A stretch of 64,000 nucleotides of DNA, from NCBI RefSeq assembly GCF_900090285.1, contig NZ_LT607754.1, forward strand, positions 2,542,001-2,606,000, read 5' to 3'. Numbering within the stretch: the first letter of the stretch is position 1; each line of letters starts with the position of its first letter. Made by a program: the position numbers and the translations under genes. This DNA is from Micromonospora inositola (lineage in GTDB: Bacteria; Actinomycetota; Actinomycetes; Mycobacteriales; Micromonosporaceae). Shown here piece by piece: positions 18,121 through 27,496 of this stretch. Under the pieces are notes generated by a model that worked only from the letters and a program-made list of their open reading frames with translations, was not told where the DNA came from and did no database searches.

Positions 18121-19095
18121 ATGAAGCGCGCCAACCTCTGGCCGGACCATCTGCTGCCGGCGCACCACGTGCCGCCGCCATGGCCCGGCCGCCAGGTACG
18201 CCTCGACGGCTCGGTCACCTACGTACGGGACACCCCGGCCACCGCGCCCGGCGCGGAGCCGGCGCTCTACGTGCACGGCCTCGGCGGTTCGTCGCAGAAC
18301 TGGACGGACCTGGCCGGTCTGCTCGCCGACCGGCTGGACGGTCAGGCCATCGACCTGCCCGGCTTCGGGCGCAGCGAGCCGGGGCGGCGCTACACGATCC
18401 CCTCCTTCGCCCAGCGGGTGGTGCGCTGGATCGAGCAAGGCGACCGGGGGCCGGTGCACCTCTTCGGCAACTCGCTGGGCGGGGCGGTCACGGTGCAGGT
18501 CGCGGCGTTGCGGCCGGACCTGGTGCGGACGCTGACCCTGATTTCCCCGGCACTGCCATTCCTGGACTTCCGGCGCTCCCTCCAGGGGCGGATGCTGCCG
18601 CTCCTGGCGATCCCCCGGGGCGAGCGGCTGGCCGCCTGGCGGCTTACTCAGCTGGCCCCCGAGGTGACGGCCCAGCAGGTGATGGAGGCCTGCGTCGCCG
18701 ACCTGACCCGGATCAGCGAGCAGCGCCGGCAGGAGGCCGTCGAGGAGATCCGGATCCGCTACGAGGCCGCGCACTACGCCGCCGCGTACGTCCGGACGTT
18801 CCGCGGTCTGGTCTCCTGCTTCCTGCGGTCGTACCTGCCCGGGTCGGGTTCGCTCTGGCGGCTGGCCGCCACGGTGCGGGCGCCCACGCTGGTGGTCGGC
18901 GGTCGGCAGGACCGGCTGGTCGATGTCCGGGTGGCGCCGCAGGCCGCCCGGGTCATCCCGGACAGCCGGCTGCTGATGCTCGACGGTGTCGGCCACGTGG
19001 CGCAGTTGGAGGTGCCGCGCACGGTGGCGCGGGCGGTGGTGGGACTGCTCGCCGAAACGGAGGAGAGCGCGCGGGGTCACGACATGGCAGGCTGA
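18121..19095 (+). CDS. Alpha/beta hydrolase
   Basis: 324 aa. The oxyanion region ALYVHGLGGSSQNW, nucleophile elbow LFGNSLGGAV (Ser in GNSLGG) and late VVGGRQDRLVDV plus LDGVGHVAQLE supply the Ser-Asp-His triad of alpha/beta hydrolases. A central insertion of about 80 residues forms the cap. Substrate is unknown. The ATG at 18121 is taken as the start; an in-frame ATG at 18103 is equally possible because neither has a strong ribosome-binding site. The downstream DUF3152 gene starts five bases after its stop. Confidence 0.88.
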   Translation: MKRANLWPDHLLPAHHVPPPWPGRQVRLDGSVTYVRDTPATAPGAEPALYVHGLGGSSQNWTDLAGLLADRLDGQAIDLPGFGRSEPGRRYTIPSFAQRVVRWIEQGDRGPVHLFGNSLGGAVTVQVAALRPDLVRTLTLISPALPFLDFRRSLQGRMLPLLAIPRGERLAAWRLTQLAPEVTAQQVMEACVADLTRISEQRRQEAVEEIRIRYEAAHYAAAYVRTFRGLVSCFLRSYLPGSGSLWRLAATVRAPTLVVGGRQDRLVDVRVAPQAARVIPDSRLLMLDGVGHVAQLEVPRTVARAVVGLLAETEESARGHDMAG

Positions 19096-19100
19096 GCCGG

Positions 19101-20009
19101 ATGCCCAGTTCCCCCCGGCCGCGGCACGGCTCCGCTCGGCCCGCTCCTGCCGTCCGCCCGACCGCTCAACCCGCCGCGCGCCGTTGGCGGCCGGTGGTCG
19201 TGGTGACCGCGTTCCTGGTCGCCGCCGGGTTCGCCGTCGGCGTGCTGGTGCAGCGGCCGCCGGCCAGCGCCGAGGTGCTGGTGAACGACGGGTGGGCCGC
19301 CCAAACGGCCGCCCATTCGACCGCGCCCACGCCGCCCCCGTCCCCGTCCGGGTCGCCGTCCGGCCGGCCCGTGCCGAGCCCGAGCACCCCCGCCGAGCCG
19401 GTGCTGAGCCTGCCCGGCCCGGTGCCCTCGGCGGGGCGCGGCAGCTTCGGGTACGACGACCGCCAGGGCGGGGTGCTCGGCCGGTCCGGCACGCTGCGGC
19501 GCTTCCGGGTGGCGGTGGAGAACGGCTCCGGGGAGGACGTGCACGCCTTCGGCGACGCGGTGCAGACGGCGCTCGCCGGGCCGGGGAGCTGGGTGGACAG
19601 CGGTCAGTTGCGGTTGCAGCGGGTACCGGGCGGTTCCGGGTACGACTTCACGATCTACCTCGCGACGGCCCGTACGGCGGGTCAGATGTGTCTGGCCGGG
19701 GGCACCGACATCCGGATCGGCGGGCGGCCGTACACCTCGTGTCGCAGCCCCGGCAAGGTGATCATCAATCTGGACCGCTGGCGACTGTCGGTGCCGCACC
19801 TGGTGAAGGCCGGATTGCCGCTGGAGCGCTACCGGCTCTACGTGATCAATCATGAGGTCGGCCACCAGTTGGGGCACCACCACGAGGGTTGCCCGGGCCC
19901 GGGCCGGCCGGCGCCGGTGATGCAGCAGCAGACCCTCTTCCTGGACGGCTGCACGCCCAATCCCTGGCCGTACGTGGAGGGGCGGCGGTATACCGGACCG
20001 CCGGTGTGA
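19101..20009 (+). CDS. DUF3152 protein, secreted zinc-metalloprotease-like (copy 1)
   Basis: 302 aa. One N-terminal membrane anchor (about 33-52) is followed by a Pro/Ser linker and a C-terminal domain of about 190 residues. YVINHEVGHQLGHHHEGC supplies the HExxHxxxxxH zinc pattern, and VMQQQT follows. The family is known from mycobacteria (Rv3207c position) and its protease activity is inferred from the motif. The paralogue begins 88 bases downstream. Confidence 0.88.
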   Translation: MPSSPRPRHGSARPAPAVRPTAQPAARRWRPVVVVTAFLVAAGFAVGVLVQRPPASAEVLVNDGWAAQTAAHSTAPTPPPSPSGSPSGRPVPSPSTPAEPVLSLPGPVPSAGRGSFGYDDRQGGVLGRSGTLRRFRVAVENGSGEDVHAFGDAVQTALAGPGSWVDSGQLRLQRVPGGSGYDFTIYLATARTAGQMCLAGGTDIRIGGRPYTSCRSPGKVIINLDRWRLSVPHLVKAGLPLERYRLYVINHEVGHQLGHHHEGCPGPGRPAPVMQQQTLFLDGCTPNPWPYVEGRRYTGPPV

Positions 20010-20097
20010 TCGTCCCGAAAACAGTAACGGGGCGCGCTTTGCGGTAACAGCGGGTAAACGCGGTTAAATGCCCCGAATTGCATGGCAGGCTGATGGC

Positions 20098-20991
20098 ATG
20101 ACGTCGTCGTCCCCTTACGACCCGCCTGCCGAGCCCGACCACGGGCCGGCCCGTCCCGCCGACCCGCCCCGGCTCGACTTCGACCGTCCGCCGGCGGTGA
20201 CCGCTCACCAGAGGCCGGTCCGACCGACCGGGCGTCGGGTACGGGGTCGCCGTCGGCGCACCGTCCTGCTGCTGGTCGCCCTGCTGGCGGTGGCCGGCAC
20301 GGTGGCCGGCCTGACCGAGCTCACCCCCCGACCGGCGGACCAACGGCCCGCGACCGCCGGGAATCCACGGCCGGCCAGCGGGCTCGGCGCGGACCCCCGG
20401 GTGGAGCCCGGACGGTACCGGACCCAGGCCTCCGGCAGCTTCGCCGCCGCCGACGGCCGCTCCCCGGTACGCGGGTACGACGGCCCGCTGCGCCGCTACC
20501 GGGTCGCCGTCGAGCAGGGCGTCGGGCAGGACGTGGACGCCTTCGCCGCCACCGTGGACGAGGTGCTGGGCGACCGGCGCAGCTGGATCGCCTCCGACGA
20601 GCTGCGGTTGCAGCGGGTGACCGAGGAGGCCGCCGCCGACTTCACCATCTACCTGGCCACCCCGGCGACCTCGGAGCGGATGTGCGCCGAGGGCGGGCTG
20701 ACCACCGAGCGGTACACCTCCTGTCGGCTCCCCGGCCAGGTGATCATCAACCTGGCCCGCTGGATGGAGTCGGTACCCGACTACGGCGCGCCGCTGGAGA
20801 TCTACCGCACGTACGTGATCAACCACGAGGTCGGGCACGAGCTCGGCGAGGAACACCAGGCCTGCCCCGGGCCGGGGGAGCCCGCCCCGGTGATGCAACA
20901 GCAGACGTACGGGTTGGACGGCTGCGTCGCCAACGCCTGGCCGTACGTCGACGGCTCCCGCTACTCCGGCGAGCCGGTGGACGGCGTCTGA
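20098..20991 (+). CDS. DUF3152 protein, secreted zinc-metalloprotease-like (copy 2)
   Basis: 297 aa, a tandem paralogue of the preceding gene with the same layout: anchor at about residues 56-73, disordered linker, then a catalytic-like domain with VINHEVGHELGEEHQAC and VMQQQT. The zinc triad is retained here, while the local His-rich run HHH in copy 1 is EEH. The ATG at 20098 is preferred over 20068. Divergence of the linkers and conservation of the domain point to an old duplication. Confidence 0.88.
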   Translation: MTSSSPYDPPAEPDHGPARPADPPRLDFDRPPAVTAHQRPVRPTGRRVRGRRRRTVLLLVALLAVAGTVAGLTELTPRPADQRPATAGNPRPASGLGADPRVEPGRYRTQASGSFAAADGRSPVRGYDGPLRRYRVAVEQGVGQDVDAFAATVDEVLGDRRSWIASDELRLQRVTEEAAADFTIYLATPATSERMCAEGGLTTERYTSCRLPGQVIINLARWMESVPDYGAPLEIYRTYVINHEVGHELGEEHQACPGPGEPAPVMQQQTYGLDGCVANAWPYVDGSRYSGEPVDGV

Positions 20992-21100
20992 GTTATTCCC
21001 GCTCCCGCATATCGGGCGACGTGGCCCTCCTCATGGCCGATCAGCACCCGGGCGAGCGACAATGGCGCGGTTCGCCACCGCCGATCCCGGGGAGTCCACC

Positions 21101-22282
21101 GTGTCGTTGCCCCCGCTCGTCGAGCCCGCCGCCGAGCTGACCGTTGACGAGATCCGTCGCTACTCGCGCCACCTGATCATCCCGGACGTCGGGGTCGAGG
21201 GGCAGAAGCGGCTGAAGAACGCCCGGGTGCTCTGCGTCGGCGCCGGCGGTCTCGGCTCGCCGGCCCTGATGTACCTCGCCGCCGCCGGCGTCGGCACGCT
21301 CGGCATCATCGACTTCGACACCGTGGACGAGTCCAACCTCCAGCGCCAGATCATCCACGGCGTCTCGGACGTCGGACGGTCCAAGGCCGAGTCCGCCGCG
21401 GCCTCGATCCGGGAGATCAACCCGCTGGTCCAGGTGGAGATCCACAACACCGCGCTGGACCGGGAGAACGTCAGAGAGATCTTCGACCGGTACGACCTGA
21501 TCGTTGACGGCACGGACAACTTCGCCACCCGCTACATGGTCAACGACGCTGCGGTGCTGCTCGGCAAGCCGTACGTCTGGGGCTCGATCTACCGCTTCGA
21601 CGGCCAGGCGTCGGTGTTCTGGGCCGAGCACGGCCCCTGCTACCGCTGCCTCTACCCGGAGCCCCCGCCGCCCGGCATGGTCCCGTCCTGCGCCGAGGGT
21701 GGCGTCCTCGGCGTGCTCTGCGCCTCGATCGGCTCGATCCAGGTCAACGAGGCGATCAAGCTGCTCACCGGCATCGGCGAGCCGCTGGTGGGCCGGCTGA
21801 TGGTCTACGACGCCCTGGAGATGGAATACCGCAAGATCAAGGTCCGCAAGGACCCGAACTGCGTGCTCTGCGGCGAGAACCCGACGGTCACCGACCTGCT
21901 GGAGGACTACGAGGACTTCTGCGGCGCGGTCTCCGAGGAGGCGCAGGAGGCGGTGGTCGACTCGACCATCACCGCACTGGAGCTGAAGGAGTGGCAGGAC
22001 GCCGGCAAGGACGTCTTCCTGGTCGACGTCCGCGAGCCCGCCGAGTACGAGATCGTCCGGATCCCCGGCGCCACCCTGATCCCCAAGGGCGACATCATCT
22101 CGGGCGAGGCGCTGGCCAACCTCCCGCAGGACAGGCAGATCGTGCTGCACTGCAAGTCCGGTGTCCGCTCCGCCGAGGCGCTCGCCGCGCTGAAGGCGGC
22201 CGGCTTCCGCGACGCCGTGCACGTCCAGGGCGGCGTGCTCTCCTGGATCAAGCAGATCGATCCGTCGCTGCCCGCGTACTGA
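21101..22282 (+). CDS. moeZ: Adenylyltransferase/sulfurtransferase MoeZ
   Basis: 393 aa. The N-terminal ThiF/MoeB E1-like domain has the nucleotide loop VGAGGLGSPALMYLAAAGVG, the DSxLxRQ-type SNLQRQ and zinc cysteines in CYRC and CVLC. The C-terminal rhodanese domain carries the active loop CKSGVRS with Cys at residue 351. In actinobacteria MoeZ activates and sulfurates ubiquitin-like sulfur carriers for cofactor and cysteine biosynthesis. The GTG at 21101 has GGGGAG six bases upstream and gives the usual N-terminus SLPPLVEPAAELT; an ATG at 21062 is possible but adds 13 atypical residues. It occupies the Rv3206c position. Confidence 0.93.
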   Translation: MSLPPLVEPAAELTVDEIRRYSRHLIIPDVGVEGQKRLKNARVLCVGAGGLGSPALMYLAAAGVGTLGIIDFDTVDESNLQRQIIHGVSDVGRSKAESAAASIREINPLVQVEIHNTALDRENVREIFDRYDLIVDGTDNFATRYMVNDAAVLLGKPYVWGSIYRFDGQASVFWAEHGPCYRCLYPEPPPPGMVPSCAEGGVLGVLCASIGSIQVNEAIKLLTGIGEPLVGRLMVYDALEMEYRKIKVRKDPNCVLCGENPTVTDLLEDYEDFCGAVSEEAQEAVVDSTITALELKEWQDAGKDVFLVDVREPAEYEIVRIPGATLIPKGDIISGEALANLPQDRQIVLHCKSGVRSAEALAALKAAGFRDAVHVQGGVLSWIKQIDPSLPAY

Positions 22283-22291
22283 GTCGTCGGT

Positions 22292-22327
22292 CGAAGGGGC
22301 CCTGCCGCTGCCGGGAGGGCCCCTTCG
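22292..22327 (+). terminator. Terminator hairpin after moeZ
   Basis: CGAAGGGGCCCT (22292-22303) pairs perfectly with AGGGCCCCTTCG (22316-22327) over a 12-base loop, nine bases past the moeZ stop. Confidence 0.8.
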
Positions 22328-22404
22328 CGTACCCGCCGGTGGGCCGGGCCACGTCGGCCGAGCTACCGAGGCGCAACCGCGTTTGCGCCGGTAGCGTTGC
22401 CGCC

Positions 22405-23295
22405 GTGGTCGACTTGGATGCCGCGATCGGCTTCGTCGTGGCGCACGGTGACGCGGTGGACCGCGCCCGCCTCTCCCGGCTGCGCACCGGCACGCCGGTG
22501 CCGGTCGAACTGCTCGACGCGGCCGAGGCCGGGCAGGCGTCGGGTGGCGGCTGGCCGGCCACCCTGGGCAGCGACATCGCCTCGATCGACGCGACCTGCT
22601 TCCGCCTCGGCGAGCTGGACGACCTCGGCGCGCTCGGTCGCCCGGCGGCCCGGCACGCCCTGGACTGGCTGGCCGCCCGGCAGCGCCCCGACGGCGGCTG
22701 GGACGAGGACGCGGCGCTGGCCGGGTTGGCCCCCGAGTGGGCCCGTCCCGGCGACCCGGAGGCCCAGCTCTACCTCACCGCCAACGCCGGGTTCTGGCTG
22801 ACCGTCGCCGGGCTGGACGCCCGCGCCGCCGGCCCGCTCGACCACCGCGTCGGCGGGGCGTACGCCGGGGTGGTGCAGGCCGCGGCGCAGGCGCTCGCCG
22901 CGCAGCTCGCCCCGGACGGGAGCTGGCCTTCGTTCCTCCCCGCCGGCTGGTTGAGCGCGGCGGTGCTGCACCGGCAGCAGCTGTACTACGAGTCGGCTCG
23001 GATCCAGGCGGTGCTGGCCGAACGGATCCCGGAGATGTCCCCGGCCGACGTGGCGTGGCTGGCCGCGACGCTGCGCCGGGTCGAGGTGGGCGAGGAGCAG
23101 TGGCTGCTGGTGTCGGCGCGCAAGCGGCTCGCCGAGACCCAGCGCAGCGACGGCGGCTGGGACAGCGACGACGGCCACCAGTTCGACGTGCACACCACGC
23201 TGCGCGCGATCCGGGCCTGCCGCCCGGCGGTCCCCGCCGCCATCCCGTCGCAGCGGGCCGCCGGGCCGTCGCAGCCCGCCGAACCGACCCCCTGA
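22405..23295 (+). CDS. Prenyltransferase/squalene-oxidase-repeat (terpene cyclase fold) protein
   Basis: 296 aa. The alpha-alpha barrel repeats typical of squalene-hopene cyclase relatives are visible as QRPDGGWDED (about residue 93), LAPDGSWPSF and TQRSDGGWDSDDG. The length is about half of a full triterpene cyclase, and no DXDD protonation motif is seen, so cyclase activity is doubtful. The GTG at 22405 is chosen because the moeZ terminator lies upstream; no clear ribosome-binding site was found. It converges on proA with 12 bases between stops. Confidence 0.8.
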   Translation: MVDLDAAIGFVVAHGDAVDRARLSRLRTGTPVPVELLDAAEAGQASGGGWPATLGSDIASIDATCFRLGELDDLGALGRPAARHALDWLAARQRPDGGWDEDAALAGLAPEWARPGDPEAQLYLTANAGFWLTVAGLDARAAGPLDHRVGGAYAGVVQAAAQALAAQLAPDGSWPSFLPAGWLSAAVLHRQQLYYESARIQAVLAERIPEMSPADVAWLAATLRRVEVGEEQWLLVSARKRLAETQRSDGGWDSDDGHQFDVHTTLRAIRACRPAVPAAIPSQRAAGPSQPAEPTP

Positions 23296-23307
23296 GGGCC
23301 ACCCGGG

Positions 23308-24549
23308 TCAGCGCAGGTGGCCGTCCCCGGTGACCACGTACTTGGTGCTGGTCAGCTCGGGCAGTCCCATCGGGCCGCGGGCGTGCAGCTTCTGGGTGGA
23401 GATGCCGATCTCCGCGCCGAAGCCGAACTCGCCGCCGTCGGTGAACCGGGTGGAGGCGTTGACCATCACGGCCGCCGCGTCGACCCGGGCCACGAACTCC
23501 CGGGCGGCGGGCTGCGAGTCGGTGACGATCGCCTCGGTGTGGCCGGTGCCGTACCGGCGGATGTGCGCGACTGCCGCGTCCAGCGAGTCGACCACGGCGA
23601 CCGAGATGTCCGCCGAGAGGTACTCGGTGGCGAAGTCCTCCTCGGTGGCCGGGACGACCGCGGCGGAGTACGCGGCCACCCGGGCGTCGCCGTGCACGGT
23701 CACCCCGGCGTCGGCGAAGGCGGCCAGCATCGGCGGCACGAACGCGTCGGCGATCCCCGCGTGCACCAGCAGCGACTCCGCGGTGTTGCAGGTGGAGAGG
23801 CGCTGGGTCTTGGCGTTCAGGGTGACCGCTACTGCCTTGGCGACGTCGGCGGCGGCGTCCACGTAGACGTGACAGTTGCCCACCCCGGTCTCGATCACCG
23901 GGACGGTGGACTCCTCCACGACGGTCCGGATCAGCGACGCGCCGCCGCGCGGGATCAGCACGTCGACCAGGCCGCGGGCGCGCATCAGCTCCTTGACCGA
24001 GTCGCGCGAGCCGGCGTCGAGCAGCTGCACCGCGTCCGCCGGCAGGCCGGCCCCGGCGACCGCGTCGCGGAGCACCGCGACCAGCGCGGCGTTGGAGTGG
24101 GCGGCCGAGGAGGAGCCGCGCAGCAGCGCGGCGTTGCCGGACTTCAGGCAGATCCCGGCGGCGTCCACGGTGACGTTCGGGCGGGCCTCGTAGATGATCC
24201 CGACCACCCCGAACGGCACCCGGACCTGCCGCAGCTCCAGGCCGTTGGGCAGGGTCGAGCCGCGGACCACCTCGCCGACCGGGTCGGGCAGGGCGGCCAT
24301 CTGGCGCAGCGAGTCCGCGATGCCGGCCACCCGGCCCAGGTCGAGCGCCAGCCGGTCCAGCACGGCCGCGGTCAGCCCGGCCTCCCGCCCGGCCGCCAGG
24401 TCCGTCGCGTTCGCGGCCAGGATCTCCGGGGTACGCGCCACCAGCTCGTCGGCCATCGCGTGAAGCGCGGCGTCTTTGACCGTACGGGTGGCGACGGCCA
24501 GCGCCTCCGCCGCGTCCCGGGCCCGCCGGGCCTGCTCGACGACGCTCAT
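23308..24549 (-). CDS. proA: Glutamate-5-semialdehyde dehydrogenase (gamma-glutamyl phosphate reductase)
   Basis: 413 aa. Second enzyme of proline synthesis: it reduces gamma-glutamyl phosphate with NADPH. Landmarks are [27 protein letters not shown], the catalytic-Cys segment [15 protein letters not shown] and the C-terminal [19 protein letters not shown], all standard for ProA. Length is normal. The start at 24549 ([12 protein letters not shown]) lies 10 bases after the proB stop in a two-gene operon. Confidence 0.95.
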   Translation of the reverse strand: MSVVEQARRARDAAEALAVATRTVKDAALHAMADELVARTPEILAANATDLAAGREAGLTAAVLDRLALDLGRVAGIADSLRQMAALPDPVGEVVRGSTLPNGLELRQVRVPFGVVGIIYEARPNVTVDAAGICLKSGNAALLRGSSSAAHSNAALVAVLRDAVAGAGLPADAVQLLDAGSRDSVKELMRARGLVDVLIPRGGASLIRTVVEESTVPVIETGVGNCHVYVDAAADVAKAVAVTLNAKTQRLSTCNTAESLLVHAGIADAFVPPMLAAFADAGVTVHGDARVAAYSAAVVPATEEDFATEYLSADISVAVVDSLDAAVAHIRRYGTGHTEAIVTDSQPAAREFVARVDAAAVMVNASTRFTDGGEFGFGAEIGISTQKLHARGPMGLPELTSTKYVVTGDGHLR

Positions 24550-24559
24550 CCTGCACTCC

Positions 24560-25669
24560 TCACAGCAGCACGAGGTCGTCGCGGTGGACGACCTCCCGTT
24601 CGTACGCCGGGCCGAGCGCCGCGGCGAGTTCTCCGGTTGAGCGGCCGAGCAGCCCGGGCAGCTCCACCGCGTCGTAGTTGACCAGCCCTCGGGCCACCGG
24701 TGCGCCCTCGGCGTCCACCAGGTCCACCGGGTCCCCGGCGGTGAAGGCGCCGTCGACGGCGGTGATCCCGGCCGGGAGCAGTGACTTGCGCCGGCCCACC
24801 ACGGCCTGCACCGCCCCCGGGTCGAGGTGCAGCCGGCCGCGCGGGGTGGTGGCGTGGGCGAGCCAGAACAGCCGGGCGGCGGGGCGCTGCCGCTCGGGGT
24901 GGAAGAGCGTGCCGACCGGCTCACCGGCCAGCGCCGGGGCGGCCAGCGGGGCGGCCGTGAGCACCACCGGGATGCCGAAGCCGGTGGCGATCCGGGCCGC
25001 CTCCACCTTGGTGACCATGCCGCCGGTGCCCACCCCGGCGCGACCCGCGCCGCCGATGTCGACCCCGGCCAGCTCGCGGTCGCCGCGGACCTCGGTGATC
25101 CGGGTGCTCTCCGGCCGGGTCGGGTCGCCGGTCCAGAGCGCGTCCACGTCCGAGAGGAGCACCAGCAGGTCGGCGTGGACCAGCGCGGCCACCAGCGCGG
25201 CCAGCCGGTCGTTGTCGCCGAACCGGATCTCCTCGGTGGCCACCGTGTCGTTCTCGTTGACGATCGGCACCGCCCGCAGGTCGAGCAGCTTGCGCAGGGT
25301 CCGGTACGCGTTGCGGTAGTGCACCCGCCGGGTCACGTCGTCGACGGTGAGCAGCACCTGCCCGACGGTCAGGCCGTGCCGGGCGAAGCTGGCCGCGTAC
25401 CGGCCGATCAGCAGGCCCTGTCCGACGCTGGCGGCGGCCTGCTGGGTGGCCAGGTCGCGCGGGCGCCGGGCCAGTCCGAGCGGGGCGAGGCCGGCGGCGA
25501 TCGCGCCGGAGGAGACCAGCACCACCTCGCGGCCGTCGGCGGCCAGCGCGCCGAGGGTGTCGACCAGCGCGTCCACCCGGGCGTCGTCCAGCCCGCCCGC
25601 CGCGGTGGTCAACGAGGACGAGCCGATCTTGACGACGATCCGCCGGGCGGCCGTGACTGCTTCGCGCAC
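24560..25669 (-). CDS. proB: Glutamate 5-kinase
   Basis: 369 aa. First enzyme of proline synthesis, phosphorylating glutamate. The amino-acid kinase domain starts [13 protein letters not shown] and has [22 protein letters not shown] and [14 protein letters not shown]-terminal PUA domain (about 275-369) begins near [16 protein letters not shown] at 25669 is the only sensible start and gives normal length. Feedback inhibition by proline is known for the family. Confidence 0.95.
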   Translation of the reverse strand: MREAVTAARRIVVKIGSSSLTTAAGGLDDARVDALVDTLGALAADGREVVLVSSGAIAAGLAPLGLARRPRDLATQQAAASVGQGLLIGRYAASFARHGLTVGQVLLTVDDVTRRVHYRNAYRTLRKLLDLRAVPIVNENDTVATEEIRFGDNDRLAALVAALVHADLLVLLSDVDALWTGDPTRPESTRITEVRGDRELAGVDIGGAGRAGVGTGGMVTKVEAARIATGFGIPVVLTAAPLAAPALAGEPVGTLFHPERQRPAARLFWLAHATTPRGRLHLDPGAVQAVVGRRKSLLPAGITAVDGAFTAGDPVDLVDAEGAPVARGLVNYDAVELPGLLGRSTGELAAALGPAYEREVVHRDDLVLL

Positions 25670-25730
25670 CCGACCATTCTGCGCGGTCTGGGCCGCCGCA
25701 CCGATCGCCGTTCCCATATGGTGGCTGGCC

Positions 25731-26045
25731 GTGACACCTGACGAGTACGTGGAGGCGGTGCTCGACCTGGTCGAGCGGATCCCGCCGGGCCGGGTGATGT
25801 CGTACGGGGCGGTCGCCGACGCGCTCGCCGAGCGCTCGGGGCGGACCTCCGCCCGGCTGGTCGGCTCGATCATGGCCCGGCACGGGGGCGGGGTGCCCTG
25901 GCACCGGGTGGTGAACTCGGCCGGGCGGTTGCCGCCGGGGCACGAGGTCGAGGCGCGGGCCCGGCTACGGGCCGAGGGTTGCCCGCTGCGTGCGTCCGGG
26001 GTGGACATGAGGGCGGCGGCGTGGTCGCCGGAGGAGGGGATGTGA
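25731..26045 (+). CDS. MGMT-family alkyltransferase-like protein (ATL)
   Basis: 104 aa, the DNA-binding domain of O6-alkylguanine transferases. The active-site box reads VPWHRVVNSAGRL with Trp57 where true transferases have Cys (PCHRV), which marks it as an alkyltransferase-like protein. Such proteins bind O6-alkylguanine and hand the lesion to nucleotide excision repair. The helix-turn-helix region (YGAVADALAERSGRTSARLVG) is intact. The GTG at 25731 lies 61 bases from the divergent proB start. Confidence 0.88.
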   Translation: MTPDEYVEAVLDLVERIPPGRVMSYGAVADALAERSGRTSARLVGSIMARHGGGVPWHRVVNSAGRLPPGHEVEARARLRAEGCPLRASGVDMRAAAWSPEEGM

Positions 26046-26077
26046 CCCAGGCCATAACGTGAGTAACATTCGGCCCC

Positions 26078-27469
26078 ATGGACGCGACGGGGCCGACCGG
26101 GCGGCTGCCCCGCCGGGTGCACGCCGGCTACGCACTGGGCTCGCTGGTCACCGGGGCCTTCGGCACCGTGCCCGGGCTGCTGCTCCTGCCGTACCTGACC
26201 GACACGCTGGGCGTCGCCGCGGGCGTGGCCGCCCTGCTGGTGCTCCTGCCGAAGGCGTGGGATGTGGTGGTCAACCCGGTCGCCGGGCGGATCTCCGACC
26301 GGACCCGGTCGCGCTGGGGTGCCCGCCGGCCGTACCTGCTGCTGGGCGGGCTCGCGCTGGCCGTGCTCTTCGCCGGGATCTTCGCGGCGCCGTTCGGCGC
26401 CGGGCCGGCCGCCGGGGCGTACGTGGCGGTGGCGTTCCTGGCCACCGCGACCGCGTTCGCCTTCTTCCAGGTGCCGTACGTGGCCATGCCGGCCGAGCTG
26501 ACCGGCGACTACGCGGAACGTACCCGGCTGATGAGCTGGCGGATCGCGGTGCTGGCGCTGGCCATCCTGGTCTCCGGGGCGGTGGCCCCGGCGGTGGTGA
26601 CCGCCGGCGGCGACGGCCTGGCCGGGCACCGCTGGATGGGCCTCTTCGTGGCCGGGCTGATCGTGGCCGGCGCGGTCGGCGCGTTCCTCGGCACCCGCGC
26701 CGCGCCGACCGGCACGGTGGGGGAGAGCGAGCCGAGCCTGCGGGCCCAGCTCGCGGTGGCCGGCCGCAACCGGCCGTTCCGGGCCCTGCTGGCCTGCTTC
26801 GTGGTGCAGTCCGCCGGGGTGGCCACCGTGCTGGCCGGGGTGAGCTACTTCGCCGACCAGGTGCTGCGCGACCCGGAGACCGGGCCCACCCTGCTCTTCG
26901 CCTGCTTCGTCGGGCCGGCGCTGCTGGTCATGCCGCTCTGGACCCGGGTCGGCGCCCGGGTGGGCAAGCTCGCCGCCCTGGTGGCCGCGTCGCTGATCTT
27001 CGCGGTCGGCGCGCTGGCCCTGGTCGCCGCGCCGGTGCTGCCGGCCGTCGGGATCTACCCGCTGGTCGCGCTGATCGGCGTCGGCTACGCCGGCCAGCAG
27101 GTCTTCGCGCTGGCGATGCTCCCGGACTGCATCGCCTACGACACCGCGCGCACCGGCCGCCGCCAGGCCGGCGTCTTCACCGGACTGTGGACCGCCGGGG
27201 AGACCTTCGGCCTCGCCCTCGGCCCCGGCCTTTACGGCCTGGTCCTCCAGGTCAGCGGGTACGCCTCCTCGTCCACCGGCGTCGCCGCCAGCCAGTCCGC
27301 CACCGCCCGCCTCGGCGTCCTGCTCGGCTTCACCGCCCTCCCCGCCCTCCTGGTCGGCGCGGCCGTGCTGCTGCTGCGTCGCTACGACCTGACCGCCGAA
27401 CGTCTCGCCGCCGCCACCTCCACCCCCTCCGCCGATCATGGCGTTGTAGTGGGGGAGGAAAGCCGCTGA
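26078..27469 (+). CDS. MFS transporter of the GPH (glycoside-pentoside-hexuronide) type
   Basis: 463 aa with about twelve membrane spans. The N-terminal DVVVNPVAGRISDRTRSRWGARRPYLL is the loop 2-3 motif of MelB-like cation symporters, and PYVAMPAEL with DYAERTRLMSWR fits the same family. Substrate (sugar or other solute) cannot be told. It starts 32 bases after the alkyltransferase-like gene. Confidence 0.88.
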   Translation: MDATGPTGRLPRRVHAGYALGSLVTGAFGTVPGLLLLPYLTDTLGVAAGVAALLVLLPKAWDVVVNPVAGRISDRTRSRWGARRPYLLLGGLALAVLFAGIFAAPFGAGPAAGAYVAVAFLATATAFAFFQVPYVAMPAELTGDYAERTRLMSWRIAVLALAILVSGAVAPAVVTAGGDGLAGHRWMGLFVAGLIVAGAVGAFLGTRAAPTGTVGESEPSLRAQLAVAGRNRPFRALLACFVVQSAGVATVLAGVSYFADQVLRDPETGPTLLFACFVGPALLVMPLWTRVGARVGKLAALVAASLIFAVGALALVAAPVLPAVGIYPLVALIGVGYAGQQVFALAMLPDCIAYDTARTGRRQAGVFTGLWTAGETFGLALGPGLYGLVLQVSGYASSSTGVAASQSATARLGVLLGFTALPALLVGAAVLLLRRYDLTAERLAAATSTPSADHGVVVGEESR

Positions 27470-27496
27470 CCGTCACAAGAAGGGCGCCACACGTCC

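Noticed and set aside
15244..19080. A 1278-codon open frame on the minus strand
   Set aside because: It runs antisense to the Pro-rich protein and the hydrolase, has Gly/Arg/Ala low-complexity content and arises from high GC bias.
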